Of a stretch of DNA of 64,000 bases, positions 1 through 12,977 are shown one piece after another (within the stretch, counting starts at the first letter, position 1; each line of letters opens with the position of its first letter). Source of the DNA: an uncultured Pelagibacteraceae bacterium (lineage in GTDB: Bacteria > Pseudomonadota > Alphaproteobacteria > Pelagibacterales > Pelagibacteraceae). The notes below the pieces were generated by a model. That model was not told the origin of the DNA, did no database searches, and saw nothing but the letters and a program-made list of their open reading frames with translations. The stretch lies in NCBI GenBank assembly GCA_902537665.1, contig CACBCE010000005.1:1-64000 (forward strand), written 5' to 3'. The position numbers were made by a program, and so were the translations under genes.

Positions 1-344
1 ATTGACAAATATTCTTTCCATTTTTTTTCTCTCTCCTCATCTTGTTTTGTAAATAAATATGGTTGCATTCCTGCAATATTAGCAAGATATTTTACTGCTT
101 CTCCAAATCTTAAGTTTTGGGTTTTCATAACAAAATCAAAGATATTTCCGTGCTCTGAAGTTGCAAAACAATGATAAAATTCTTTTTCATCATTGACTGT
201 AAATGAAGGTGTCTTCTCATTTTTAAATGGTGATAGCCCAACAAACTCTTTTCCTCTTTTTTTTAAAGCTACAACTTTTGATACTACACTAGAAACTTTA
301 AGACGAGTTTTAATTTCATCTAAATATTCTTTTGGATATTTCAT
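1..344 (-). CDS. dnaG: DNA primase DnaG, N-terminal part (cut by window edge)
   Basis: Reading the minus strand from the ATG at 344 gives 114 residues of a DnaG N-terminus; the rest lies outside the window. The zinc-binding-domain fold is recognisable from LSPFKNEKTPSF and FYHCF followed by HGNIFDFVM. DnaG makes RNA primers for replication. The usual CHC2 zinc ligands (C-x2-H ... C-x2-C) read here as Ser38, Lys41, Cys59 and Thr62, so three of four are lost. The start codon shares one base with the stop of the upstream YqeY-like gene (TAATG), which suggests coupled translation. Identity is confident although only the N-terminal domain is visible. Confidence 0.9.
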   Translation of the reverse strand, partial: MKYPKEYLDEIKTRLKVSSVVSKVVALKKRGKEFVGLSPFKNEKTPSFTVNDEKEFYHCFATSEHGNIFDFVMKTQNLRFGEAVKYLANIAGMQPYLFTKQDEEREKKWKEYLS

Positions 345-805
345 TATTTATTTAATAATTGTTTTAATAAGTTACCAGCTTTTGAAAAATCAATTTCGTC
401 TGCATGCTTTTTTTTTAATTCACCCATTACTTTTCCCATTTCTTTAATTGAGTTTGCACCTAATTTTGAAATAACCTCCTCACATATCTTTTTAGTTTCT
501 TCATCATTCAGCTGTTTAGGAAGAAAACTTGAAAGAATATTAAATTCGTTCTGCTCAATTTCAAGAAGATCAGATCGATTATTTTTTTTATAAATATCAA
601 TTGATTCGGTTCTTTGCTTCATCATTTTTTTTAATAATCTTTTTATATCTTCATCATCTGTATCTTTTTTGTTAGGGCCAGACCTATTTAAAATGTCGAG
701 ATCCTTAATTGATGATAAAATTAACCTATAAGTTGAGATTTTAATCTTATCTTTAGATTTTAAGGCATTTTTATATTCTGTTTCAATTGTATCTTTTAGA
801 GACAT
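344..805 (-). CDS. GatB/YqeY domain protein
   Basis: A 153-residue protein, normal for stand-alone YqeY proteins, rich in charged helices. YqeY resembles the C-terminal tRNA-binding tail domain of GatB of the amidotransferase that makes Gln-tRNA or Asn-tRNA; the role of the free form is not settled. Recognisable segments are MSLKDTIETEYKNALKSKDK at the start, SFLPKQLNDEETKKICEEVI in the middle and a KEMGKVMGELKKKH stretch near the end. It sits directly upstream of dnaG with a one-base stop/start overlap, an order I recall from many alphaproteobacteria. Confidence 0.9.
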   Translation of the reverse strand: MSLKDTIETEYKNALKSKDKIKISTYRLILSSIKDLDILNRSGPNKKDTDDEDIKRLLKKMMKQRTESIDIYKKNNRSDLLEIEQNEFNILSSFLPKQLNDEETKKICEEVISKLGANSIKEMGKVMGELKKKHADEIDFSKAGNLLKQLLNK

Positions 806-931
806 AATTTTTTAATCTACTTTAAAGAAAAAATTCTTCAAAAGAAAAATTGTTTTTTTACAATTATATAATACATCTCTGTTGCGATAATAAACCAATT
901 ATTGTATTAACCTTTAACTTATGAGTTGTAA
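806..931. promoter_or_regulatory. Divergent intergenic region between yqeY-dnaG and carAB
   Basis: At 126 bases this is the longest non-coding stretch in the window and must hold promoters for two divergent operons. The palindrome ATTATATAAT at 864-873 contains a TATAAT in each orientation (868-873 plus, 864-869 minus) and could serve as a -10 element both ways. I found no convincing -35 hexamer at 16-18 bases from either. The plus-strand end holds a four-codon mini-ORF (921-935) that overlaps the carA start. Promoter assignment is inference. Confidence 0.4.
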
Positions 932-2125
932 TTGATCAAAAAAGTAAAAAAAGCTCACATAAAAAATTCTCATAAAATTACTGGTATTTTAGTTTTAGAA
1001 AATAAGAAAATTTTTAGAGGAATCGGAATTGGATACCAGGGAGAAGCAACTGGGGAAGTTTGCTTCAATACATCATTAACAGGATACCAAGAAATAATAT
1101 CTGACCCATCTTATGCTGGGCAAATAATTAATTTTACCTTTCCTCACATTGGAAATGTAGGGACAAATAAAGAAGACTTCGAGTCTGATAAAATATGGAC
1201 TAAAGGAGTTATTTTTAATTCTGAAATAACATCACCATCAAACTATAGATCTTTTCAACATTTAGATACTTGGTTAAAAAAAAATAAAATAGTTGGAATT
1301 ATTGGACTTGATACAAGAAGTTTAACGAATTTTATTAGGGATAAAGGAGCTCCAAAAGGGACCATTGCTCACTCAAAAAAAGGTAAATTTAATATAAACA
1401 AACTTATTACTTCTACAATTAAATGGAGTGGGCTAAAAAATTTAGATCTAGCAGAAAAGGTTACAACACAAAAAAATTATATTTGGAGAGGACTTAAAAC
1501 TTGGAGAAAAGAGCATGGCTTTAGAAAAAATAATCAAAATTCATTTCATGTAGTCGCCATAGATTATGGAATAAAAAAAAATATTTTAAGATATTTTTCT
1601 GATTTTAGATGTAAAGTTACTGTAGTTTCTTGTAAAACATCTGCGGAAAAAATTTTATCTCTTAAACCTAATGGTGTCTTCTTGTCTAATGGTCCTGGTG
1701 ATCCAGCCGCAACTGGAAAATATGCAATTGAAATTATTCAAAATCTCATTAGAAAGAAAATGCCATTATTTGGTATCTGCCTTGGTCATCAGATACTCGC
1801 ACTTGCATTAGGCGGCAAAACAAAAAAAATGAAATTAGGTCACAGAGGAGCAAATCATCCTGTTAAAAATTTAATCAATGAAAATGTCGAAATCACTAGC
1901 CAAAATCACGGCTTTGAAGTTGTAAGAGAAAATTTGCCGAAAAATATTCAGATTACTCATAAATCTTTATTCGATAATAGTATTGAAGGAATAAGATTAA
2001 AAAATAATCCTGTATTCTCAGTTCAATATCACCCAGAGTCAAATCCGGGACCACAAGACAGTGTCTATTTATTCCAGGAATTCATTAACAACATGAAAAA
2101 AAATGGCAAAAAGAAAAGATCTTAA
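932..2125 (+). CDS. carA: Carbamoyl-phosphate synthase small subunit (glutaminase)
   Basis: CarA hydrolyses glutamine and channels ammonia to CarB for carbamoyl phosphate, feeding pyrimidine and arginine synthesis. The 397-residue product has the CarA N-terminal domain ([15 protein letters not shown]) and a C-terminal class I glutamine amidotransferase domain with the nucleophile Cys283 in GICLGHQ and His367/Glu369 in QYHPE. The start is TTG at 932: an in-frame TAA immediately precedes it and there is no ATG before the conserved ILVLEN strand, so the start is forced unless a rarer codon is used. Its 3' end overlaps carB by 23 bases. Confidence 0.96.
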   Translation: MIKKVKKAHIKNSHKITGILVLENKKIFRGIGIGYQGEATGEVCFNTSLTGYQEIISDPSYAGQIINFTFPHIGNVGTNKEDFESDKIWTKGVIFNSEITSPSNYRSFQHLDTWLKKNKIVGIIGLDTRSLTNFIRDKGAPKGTIAHSKKGKFNINKLITSTIKWSGLKNLDLAEKVTTQKNYIWRGLKTWRKEHGFRKNNQNSFHVVAIDYGIKKNILRYFSDFRCKVTVVSCKTSAEKILSLKPNGVFLSNGPGDPAATGKYAIEIIQNLIRKKMPLFGICLGHQILALALGGKTKKMKLGHRGANHPVKNLINENVEITSQNHGFEVVRENLPKNIQITHKSLFDNSIEGIRLKNNPVFSVQYHPESNPGPQDSVYLFQEFINNMKKNGKKKRS

Positions 2126-5100
2126 AAAAATTTTAGTTGTAGGCGCTGGCCCAATTATCATTGGTCAAGCATGTGAATTTGACTATTCAGGTACCCAAGC
2201 TTGCAAGGCATTAAAAGATGAAGGCTATAAGGTTGTCTTAATTAATTCAAATCCAGCAACAATTATGACAGATCCGGATGTTGCAGATAAAACTTACATT
2301 GAGCCAATTACTTTAGAAGTTTTAGAAAAAATTCTAAAAAAAGAAAAACCAGATGCAATTCTTCCAACCATGGGTGGCCAAACTGCTCTTAACCTTGCAA
2401 TGGAAGCAGAAAAAAAAGGAATTTTAAAAAAATATAAAATTGAATTAATCGGTGCAAATTCAAAGGCTATTTCCAACGCAGAAGATAGACAGAAATTTAG
2501 AAAAAATATGATTGATATTGGTTTGGATCTCCCAAAATCTGAAATCGTAAACAATATAAATCAAGCATCAAAAGTTTTGAATAAAATTGGTTTGCCAGCA
2601 ATAATTAGACCAGCTTTTACGCTTGGAGGTTTAGGAGGAGGGATAGCTAAAAATAAAAAGGATTATCTAAAAATTATTAAAAATGGTTTACACGAGTCTC
2701 CGGTGAGCCAAGTACTTGTAGAGGAATGCTTAGAGGGTTGGAAAGAATTTGAAATGGAGGTTGTAAGAGATAAAAAAGATAATTGTATAATTATTTGTTC
2801 AATAGAAAATGTAGATCCAATGGGAATACACACAGGAGACTCAGTTACAGTTGCTCCTGCATTGACATTGACTGACAAAGAATATCAGGTAATGCGAAAT
2901 GCTTCTATTGCATGTTTAAGAAAAATTGGAGTTGAGACAGGTGGTTCAAATGTTCAATTTGCAATAAATCCTAAAAATGGACGAATGGTAATAATTGAGA
3001 TGAACCCTAGAGTATCAAGATCGTCAGCTCTTGCATCAAAAGCAACTGGATTTCCCATTGCAAAGGTTGCTGCAAAACTTGCCGTTGGATATACTTTGGA
3101 TGAATTAAAAAATGAAATTACTAAAGTTACTCCAGCATCATTTGAACCAAGTATAGATTATGTAGTAACCAAAATTCCAAGATTTACTTTTGAGAAGTTT
3201 TCAACTTCTCCCGCAATTTTAGGCACATCAATGAAATCAGTAGGGGAAGCAATGGCAATCGGAAGAAATTTTAAAGAGTCTCTTCAAAAAGCATTGGTTT
3301 CTCTTGAGACTGGTTTTTCAGGATTAGACAGAATATTTAATCTAAATAAAAGACAAATTGAAAAAAAACTAAAAGAAAATATTCCAAATAAAATCTTACT
3401 TGTTGCAGAAGCAATGAGGAAAAAAATTAAGCTTAAAAGAATTTATAATTTATCAAAAATCGATCTGTGGTTCTTAAACCAAATTAAAGAAATAGTAGAT
3501 AATGAAATTAAAATCAAAATTAATGGATTGCCTAAAAATTTTGATGATTTTAACAAAATAAAATCAATAGGTTTTTCAGATAAAAAGCTTTCTGAGCTAT
3601 CAAATTTATCTGAAGACATTGTGAGAAAAAAAAGAACTGCACTCAAAATTTTACCAGTATTTAAAAAAGTTGATACTTGTGCTGCAGAATTCAAATCCTT
3701 CACACCATACATGTACTCAACATATCAAAGAAATTTTTCAATAAATTCAGAATGTGAAGCTGACCCGAGTGTTAAGAAAAAAATTATAATATTAGGTGGA
3801 GGGCCCAATAGAATAGGACAAGGAATAGAATTCGATTATTGCTGTTGTCAAGCCAGTTTTGCCTTAAAGGCTGCTGGTTTTGAGACTGTTATGGTTAATT
3901 GTAATCCTGAGACTGTCTCAACAGATTATGACACTAGCGATAGATTATATTTTGAGCCTTTAAAAGAAGAATATGTTTTCAATATTATAAAGAGAGAGAA
4001 AGAAAAAGGGAATTTAGTCGGTATCATTACGCAATTTGGTGGTCAAACTCCAATTAAATTAGCAAAATTTTTACATGATAATAATCTCCCAATTTTAGGA
4101 ACTCAATACTCATCTATTGATCTAGCAGAAGATAGAGATAGATTTAGAAAACTTTTAGAAAAATTAAACTTAAATCAAGCTGAAAGTGGAATTGCAAAAA
4201 ATTTTAAACAAGCAATTGAAATATCTGAAAAAATTGGTTTGCCTTTAATGGTTAGACCTTCATACGTTCTTGGGGGAAGGGCGATGGAAATTGTTTATGA
4301 AAAAAGTCAATTAAAAAATTTTGTAGAGGAAGCATTTAAAGCAGCAGAAAAAAATCCAATTCTTATTGATAAATTTTTAGATCATGCAATGGAGGTAGAT
4401 GTTGATGCTATATCCGATGGTAAAGAAGTGCATGTGGCTGGCATCATGCAGCATATAGAGGAAGCAGGAATTCATTCTGGGGACTCGGCTTGCAGCTTGC
4501 CGCCTGTTTCCATAAAACCTTTTTTACTAAAAGAAATTGAGAAACAAACAAAAAATTTAGCCCTGGCTTTAAAAGTAAAAGGTTTCATGAATGTTCAATT
4601 TGCAATAAAGAAAGATGAAATTTTTGTTATTGAAGTAAATCCAAGAGCTAGTCGGACTGTTCCATTTGTATCAAAAGCTAAAGGAATACCATTAGCAAAG
4701 ATAGCCTCGAGAGTTATGGCTGGTGAAAAACTTTCAAAATTTAATTTAAAAGATAAATCTAAAGGAATGTTTGCCGTGAAAGAGGCTGTTTTTCCGTTTA
4801 ATAAATTTCCAAACAGTGATTTATTGTTAGGTCCAGAAATGAAATCAACTGGAGAGGTGATGGGATTTGACAAAAATTTTGGAATGGCATACGCAAAAAG
4901 CCAGATAGCATCATCTAATTCGTTACCTACAAATGGACTGGCTTTTTTATCATTAAAAGATTCTCATAAAGATGAAGGTTTAGGGCTTGCAAAAGAACTT
5001 TTGAAACTAAAATTCCATTTGTGTGCTACAAAAGGAACAGCTGAATACATTAAAAAACATGGCATGAGTTGTAAAATTATAAATAAAGTAAGTAGTGGAA

Positions 5101-5327
5101 CACCTCATATCGTTGATGTTCTCGACTCCAAAAAAATAGCTTTGGTAATTAATACTGGTGGGGGCAATACAGAACATAGATTAAACGATGCTATTGCTTT
5201 AAGAAGAGCAACACTTAAAAATAAGGTGCCCTACTGCACTAATATGTCAACAGCGCTTGCATGTATTGAGGGTATTAAATCACTTAAAACAAAAAAATTA
5301 GAGGTAACGTCTCTACAAAATATTTAA
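2103..5327 (+). CDS. carB: Carbamoyl-phosphate synthase large subunit
   Basis: A full-length 1074-residue CarB. It has the typical duplicated ATP-grasp architecture: an N-terminal half beginning [20 protein letters not shown] (carboxyphosphate synthesis), a second half beginning near residue 560 with [19 protein letters not shown] (carbamate phosphorylation), and a C-terminal MGS-like regulatory domain ([11 protein letters not shown] onward). It uses CarA-derived ammonia, bicarbonate and two ATP. The ATG lies inside the carA 3' end (23-base overlap), consistent with translational coupling. It ends convergently with the next gene, sharing TTAA at 5324-5327. Confidence 0.98.
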   Translation: MAKRKDLKKILVVGAGPIIIGQACEFDYSGTQACKALKDEGYKVVLINSNPATIMTDPDVADKTYIEPITLEVLEKILKKEKPDAILPTMGGQTALNLAMEAEKKGILKKYKIELIGANSKAISNAEDRQKFRKNMIDIGLDLPKSEIVNNINQASKVLNKIGLPAIIRPAFTLGGLGGGIAKNKKDYLKIIKNGLHESPVSQVLVEECLEGWKEFEMEVVRDKKDNCIIICSIENVDPMGIHTGDSVTVAPALTLTDKEYQVMRNASIACLRKIGVETGGSNVQFAINPKNGRMVIIEMNPRVSRSSALASKATGFPIAKVAAKLAVGYTLDELKNEITKVTPASFEPSIDYVVTKIPRFTFEKFSTSPAILGTSMKSVGEAMAIGRNFKESLQKALVSLETGFSGLDRIFNLNKRQIEKKLKENIPNKILLVAEAMRKKIKLKRIYNLSKIDLWFLNQIKEIVDNEIKIKINGLPKNFDDFNKIKSIGFSDKKLSELSNLSEDIVRKKRTALKILPVFKKVDTCAAEFKSFTPYMYSTYQRNFSINSECEADPSVKKKIIILGGGPNRIGQGIEFDYCCCQASFALKAAGFETVMVNCNPETVSTDYDTSDRLYFEPLKEEYVFNIIKREKEKGNLVGIITQFGGQTPIKLAKFLHDNNLPILGTQYSSIDLAEDRDRFRKLLEKLNLNQAESGIAKNFKQAIEISEKIGLPLMVRPSYVLGGRAMEIVYEKSQLKNFVEEAFKAAEKNPILIDKFLDHAMEVDVDAISDGKEVHVAGIMQHIEEAGIHSGDSACSLPPVSIKPFLLKEIEKQTKNLALALKVKGFMNVQFAIKKDEIFVIEVNPRASRTVPFVSKAKGIPLAKIASRVMAGEKLSKFNLKDKSKGMFAVKEAVFPFNKFPNSDLLLGPEMKSTGEVMGFDKNFGMAYAKSQIASSNSLPTNGLAFLSLKDSHKDEGLGLAKELLKLKFHLCATKGTAEYIKKHGMSCKIINKVSSGTPHIVDVLDSKKIALVINTGGGNTEHRLNDAIALRRATLKNKVPYCTNMSTALACIEGIKSLKTKKLEVTSLQNI

Positions 5328-5986
5328 TCAACCTTCCAATCAGTTTTAAATGTAACATAATTGACTTGAATACATCGTCTTTCTTTAACAATTTTTTTCT
5401 TTTCCATTCCGTGCCATGTATTTGGACCGCTTGTAAATAAATAACCATAATTATGTTTGTAGGGAACAGTTTTAACTTTTTCTAATTTTTCATTATAAAA
5501 ATCAGTACCTAGTTCCTCTGATTCATTTGCATTATTTACAAAAATAAGTCCTGACATTAATTTTTCTTTAATGTCACAGTGAGGCTTTAACCAAAAACCT
5601 TCACGATCACAAATAACTTCAAGTCTGACATATGAACTGGATAAATCTTTATTAATCATTTTGGAGATCGTTTCGCATGTTTCTTTAGATTGAAGTTCAT
5701 TAATGAATTTTACTAAATGTGGAAATTGACAAGCATTTTCTTTTGTAACAAAACATCTAAATTTTATTGCCTTACCGCCTGAAGCTATGCCTTCTCTAAA
5801 TTCAGCGGCACCACCATCAATTGCTCTTGTACCATCATAATTGAGATTATGTTTGCTTACATCGGGAATGTCTGCACCCTCTATTTCTTTAATAGCTTCT
5901 TCACTTAAAGCATTATTATATTCCCAATGGTTAAATGGGAATTCATACTTTTTTGAGTTTTTCAATATAGAATTAAGAAAAGTCAT
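5324..5986 (-). CDS. Putative 2OG-Fe(II) oxygenase
   Basis: A 220-residue protein with the signature layout of Fe(II)/2-oxoglutarate dioxygenases in its C-terminal half: an HxD pair in [10 protein letters not shown], a distal His in NTWHGM and an Arg in RRCIQVNYV that could bind 2-oxoglutarate. The strand GLIFVNNA after the HxD fits the double-stranded beta-helix. The substrate cannot be read from sequence; small-molecule, glycan and protein hydroxylation are all possible. It is downstream of and overlaps the ELM1-like gene by 14 bases, so the two are probably cotranscribed. Confidence 0.7.
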   Translation of the reverse strand: MTFLNSILKNSKKYEFPFNHWEYNNALSEEAIKEIEGADIPDVSKHNLNYDGTRAIDGGAAEFREGIASGGKAIKFRCFVTKENACQFPHLVKFINELQSKETCETISKMINKDLSSSYVRLEVICDREGFWLKPHCDIKEKLMSGLIFVNNANESEELGTDFYNEKLEKVKTVPYKHNYGYLFTSGPNTWHGMEKKKIVKERRCIQVNYVTFKTDWKVD

Positions 5987-6923
5987 AATCTTTAAATTGT
6001 TTCTCTATATATCCCGATATTCTATCAGTTTCATTAAGTTTTTTATAATTCCATTCTTCTACTCCGTCCCCTAAGTTTTTAATTATTTCTAGGGATTTAA
6101 AAAGCTCAAAAAATTTTTTGAAACGAATATTCTTTTTAATAGCTGGCATTTGAGCCACATATATTGGTCTTCCCGACATAGCTGCCTCAGATATCATAGA
6201 TGTAGAGTCGCAAGTTACAATAATATGATTAGCTAGTTTAAGTGATGACAAATACGCTTTCTTATCAATATCTCGAATTATAATCTGATCATCATCAAAA
6301 AAATTTCGAGCTTTATCTATAATTCTTTGCGGTGTTCTCATTGAAGGTATAAAAATTAGCTGATAACCTTGATTTATGAAATTTTTTTTGGTTTTAACAA
6401 AAATTTCCTCAATTATTTCATCATTAAAATCATAATACTTATTTGGACCACCAGCGATAAACGCAATTACTTTTTCTTTTTTAATTCTAGGTTTTAAATA
6501 ATTAACATTTTCCTCTAACTCTTTTTCGGTAAGATAATGAATTGCTCCTTTGGTTTTAAGAACATTTTTTCCCTCAAGACCGTCGTGCTCTGGCGCAATA
6601 ACAAAATCAAAATTATTTAATGATACTTTTGGATCTTGAATATGAATGTTCATAATTTTACTTCCAAATTTTTTTTTTAAAAAGATAGATGGGACTACAC
6701 TTTTTCTCCCACATGAAATTACTACGTTAAATTTTTCTGATATATTGTTTTTGAAAACAAAATCTTCTACAGGTGTAATTTTTGGAGGAATCATTTTCCA
6801 AAAATTATTTAGTTCAATTTTTTCGTGTATAAATTCAAGATTAAGAGCTTTAGCAAGCCCCTCAACTTGGCTAATCATGCCATGCATACCCTCGGTCAAT
6901 AATAAACCTTTTAATTTAGTCAT
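5973..6923 (-). CDS. ELM1-like (DUF1022) glycosyltransferase-fold protein
   Basis: A 316-residue protein resembling the family named after plant mitochondrial fission protein ELM1, which is common in alphaproteobacteria. Family marks include EGMHGMISQVEGLAKAL at the start, HIQDP, FDFVIAPEHDGLEGKNVL, FIAGGPNKYYDF and CDSTSMISEAAMSGRPIYV near the C-terminus. The last motif resembles the nucleotide-sugar-binding half of GT-B glycosyltransferases, so a role in envelope sugar metabolism is plausible, but the bacterial function is not established. It overlaps the downstream putative oxygenase and is divergent from trxB with about 21 bases between starts. Confidence 0.8.
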   Translation of the reverse strand: MTKLKGLLLTEGMHGMISQVEGLAKALNLEFIHEKIELNNFWKMIPPKITPVEDFVFKNNISEKFNVVISCGRKSVVPSIFLKKKFGSKIMNIHIQDPKVSLNNFDFVIAPEHDGLEGKNVLKTKGAIHYLTEKELEENVNYLKPRIKKEKVIAFIAGGPNKYYDFNDEIIEEIFVKTKKNFINQGYQLIFIPSMRTPQRIIDKARNFFDDDQIIIRDIDKKAYLSSLKLANHIIVTCDSTSMISEAAMSGRPIYVAQMPAIKKNIRFKKFFELFKSLEIIKNLGDGVEEWNYKKLNETDRISGYIEKQFKDYDFS

Positions 6924-6944
6924 TTATCACTATATAGCTTTCAT

Positions 6945-7889
6945 ATGAGTCAAAATCCAACTAAACACACAAAAGTGTTAATAATTGGGTCTGGTCCTGC
7001 TGGATACACTGCTGCAGTTTATGCGGCGAGAGCAATGTTAAATCCAATTTTGGTTTATGGGTCGGAGCCTGGAGGCCAATTAACTACAACAACAGACGTT
7101 GAAAACTTTCCTGGATTTGCTGATGTTATTCAAGGTCCGTGGCTTATGGATCAAATGAAAGAGCAAGCAAAAGCAGTTGGAACAGAAATGATTGAAGATC
7201 ATATAAGTTCAGTAAATTTAAAAACAACACCTTTTGAGGCTGTAGGTGACACTGGTCAAAAATATACTGCTGATAGCATAATAATTTCCACAGGTGCCCA
7301 AGCTAGATGGTTAAATATTAAATCTGAACAAGAGTTTAGAGGATTTGGTGTGTCAGCATGTGCAACATGTGATGGTTTTTTCTTTAAAGATAAAGAAGTT
7401 GCTGTTGTAGGTGGAGGTAATGCGGCTGTCGAAGAGGCAATGTTTCTTACAAAATTTGCTTCAAAAGTAAAGTTGATTCACAGAAGAGATAGTTTGAGAG
7501 CTGAAAAAATGCTTCAAAAAAAACTTATGGAAAATAAAAAAATTGAAATCATTTGGGATACAGTTGTTGAGGATGTAATTGGAGATAAAGATCCAAAGAA
7601 TGTTAAAGGAATAAAAGTTAAAAATGTGAAAACAAATAAAATTGATGAAATAAAATTAGACGGTGTTTTCATTGCTATTGGTCATGACCCTGCAACTCAA
7701 TTATTTAAAGATCAACTTAGTATGGATAATGAGGGTTATTTGATAACAAAACCAGATTCAACAGAGACTAATGTACCAGGTGTTTATGCAGCTGGAGACG
7801 TAAAGGATAAAACATTTAGGCAAGCGGTAACTGCTGCTGGTATGGGATGTATGGCAGCACTTGAGGCTGAAAAGTTTTTATCTCATTAA
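6945..7889 (+). CDS. trxB: Thioredoxin-disulfide reductase
   Basis: TrxB transfers electrons from NADPH through FAD to thioredoxin in the cytoplasm. The 314-residue protein has the low-molecular-weight TrxB arrangement: FAD-binding GSGPAGYTAAVYAARA near the N-terminus, the redox disulfide Cys139-Ala-Thr-Cys142 followed by DG, the NADPH-binding GGGNAAVEEA, and the C-terminal FAD motif VPGVYAAGDV. The start ATG sits only about 21 bases from the divergent ELM1-like gene. The stop is one base before the likely GTG start of the next gene. Confidence 0.97.
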   Translation: MSQNPTKHTKVLIIGSGPAGYTAAVYAARAMLNPILVYGSEPGGQLTTTTDVENFPGFADVIQGPWLMDQMKEQAKAVGTEMIEDHISSVNLKTTPFEAVGDTGQKYTADSIIISTGAQARWLNIKSEQEFRGFGVSACATCDGFFFKDKEVAVVGGGNAAVEEAMFLTKFASKVKLIHRRDSLRAEKMLQKKLMENKKIEIIWDTVVEDVIGDKDPKNVKGIKVKNVKTNKIDEIKLDGVFIAIGHDPATQLFKDQLSMDNEGYLITKPDSTETNVPGVYAAGDVKDKTFRQAVTAAGMGCMAALEAEKFLSH

Positions 7890-7890
7890 A

Positions 7891-8838
7891 GTGAAAAATA
7901 ATCTGCATGTTTTCTTGGGCGCTACAGTGGCAGATGCAGCAGCCAGACCATTACATTGGGTATATAATCAAAAAAAATTAAGTATTTATATTAAAGGAAA
8001 AAAAGACTTTTCTTTCTTAAAAAAGAATAGAAGTCCCTTCTATAATATCAAAACTGGGAAAGTCTCTGGTTACAATGAAATTAGCCAAGTGATGTTTCAC
8101 ACACTATTGGATGGACACGAAAATATAGAGAAACGTTTTAAAAAAAAAATTCTTAAAAACTTTGGCCCTGGAAGTAAATATTGGAAAAATTTAAAACTGA
8201 GATCTAAATATAAAAAAGTCAAAGACTGGCGAGGTATAGTCAAGGGACCATGGATACACCAAAATATTATTGAGACGGTAAAAAATATCAAATTAAACAA
8301 GAAGATCTCTGGTGGTGTAAAAGTCAATGAGTCAGATGGTTTTTGTGCTACTCTTCCATATTTTCTCTATGGCTTCGATTTTAAAAGTTTAGAAAAAATT
8401 TTCAAAATTGTAACAGTTTCAAAAATAAGTTTTAAATATGCTATGGCAAAATTTTATTTAATAGATTTTGCGTTAAAGGGATCTGAGGACCCAGTCAAAG
8501 AATTCACAAAAAAATTCAATAGAAATTCTTTTTTTAAAGGAATTGTTAATGACATTAAAAAAATAAGAAAATTTAGATCAAAGTTCGATCCAACTGCGAT
8601 AAAGAAACTAGGTATGGCTTGTAGCTACCCAGGAACTTTTAACAGCTCAATATATACAATTATTAATTCAAAAAATTATAAAGATGCTATTTTAAAAACA
8701 ATAAAGGCAGGTGGGTGCAATTGTTCAAGAGCAAATTTTACTGGAGCATATTTTGCAGCTTTAGAAGGTATAAATTCTATTCCAAATAATTGGATTAAAA
8801 AAACAATTCCAGCAAAAAAGATTTTAAATCAAAAATAA
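7891..8838 (+). CDS. ADP-ribosylglycohydrolase-like (J1-crystallin type) protein
   Basis: About 315 residues. The opening FLGATVADAAARPLHWVY and the C-terminal AGGCNCSRANFTGAYFAAL match the two metal-site regions of the DraG/ARH fold in the J1-crystallin-like branch. Known family members remove ADP-ribose from proteins or small molecules. In relatives as I recall them the second motif carries GGD; here it is GGC, so a metal-ligand Asp may be replaced by Cys. I prefer the GTG at 7891, one base after the trxB stop, to the TTG at 7861 that would overlap trxB by 29 bases. It abuts convergent aspC with no gap. Confidence 0.75.
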   Translation: MKNNLHVFLGATVADAAARPLHWVYNQKKLSIYIKGKKDFSFLKKNRSPFYNIKTGKVSGYNEISQVMFHTLLDGHENIEKRFKKKILKNFGPGSKYWKNLKLRSKYKKVKDWRGIVKGPWIHQNIIETVKNIKLNKKISGGVKVNESDGFCATLPYFLYGFDFKSLEKIFKIVTVSKISFKYAMAKFYLIDFALKGSEDPVKEFTKKFNRNSFFKGIVNDIKKIRKFRSKFDPTAIKKLGMACSYPGTFNSSIYTIINSKNYKDAILKTIKAGGCNCSRANFTGAYFAALEGINSIPNNWIKKTIPAKKILNQK

Positions 8839-12221
<3,383 letters not shown>

Positions 12222-12240
<19 letters not shown>

Positions 12241-12977
12241 TAATTACTGGTGGAGCAACTAGAATAGGTGCTGCAATAGCTGAAAAATTATCAGGACCAA
12301 ATAAACAAATTATAATTCATTATAATAAATCAAAAGCAAAAGCTGAAAATTTAAAAAAGAAACTTCAAAATTACGGGTCTAAAATTTATTTGGTAAAAGG
12401 AAATCTTAGTAAAGAAAAAGATGTAATGAAAATTATGAAGTTTGCTAAATCAAAATTAAAATATTTTGATTGTCTAATTAACAACGCATCTTTATTCGAG
12501 AATGATAAACTAGAAAACTTTAGTCCAAAAAGTTGGGAAAATCACATTTCAACAAATCTTAAAGCTCCTGCTATTTTATCAAAAGAATTTTCAAAAAATA
12601 TCAGGGGGAAAAATAACAATATTATAAACATTATTGATCAAAGAGTATTCAAACTAACTCCATTTTTTTTTTCATACACAATAAGTAAAACTGGCTTATA
12701 TACATTGACCAAAACTAGCGCTATGAGCCTCTCACCAAATATAAGAGTTAATGGGATAGCGCCAGGACCCACAATCAAAAATAAGAGACAATCTGAAAAA
12801 CATTTTAAAAAACAATATTTAGCAACACCTCTAAAAAAACAAGTTGATGTAAAAGAGATTTGTGATGCAGTTAACTTTTTTATTAAAAACAGCTCTATTA
12901 CGGGTCAAATCTTAGCAATCGATAGTGGACAAAGTCTAAACTGGCAAACACCAGATATAATGCGCGGGAAAGAATGA
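12222..12977 (+). CDS. SDR-family reductase, pteridine-reductase/FolM-like
   Basis: A 251-residue short-chain dehydrogenase/reductase with TGGATRIG (NADPH-binding turn), NNAS, and catalytic Tyr152/Lys156 in YTISK. The usual catalytic Ser is replaced by Asp139, 13 residues before Tyr152, the same spacing as Asp181/Tyr194 of Leishmania pteridine reductase PTR1. That and the nearby folB gene point to a dihydrofolate, dihydromonapterin or biopterin reductase resembling FolM. The substrate is inferred, not shown. The start overlaps uvrB; the stop overlaps the next start (ATGA). Confidence 0.78.

Noticed and set aside
7861-7890. TTG at 7861 as start of the glycohydrolase-like gene
   Set aside because: Overlaps trxB by 29 bases and adds residues outside the family core; GTG 7891 right after the trxB stop fits better.
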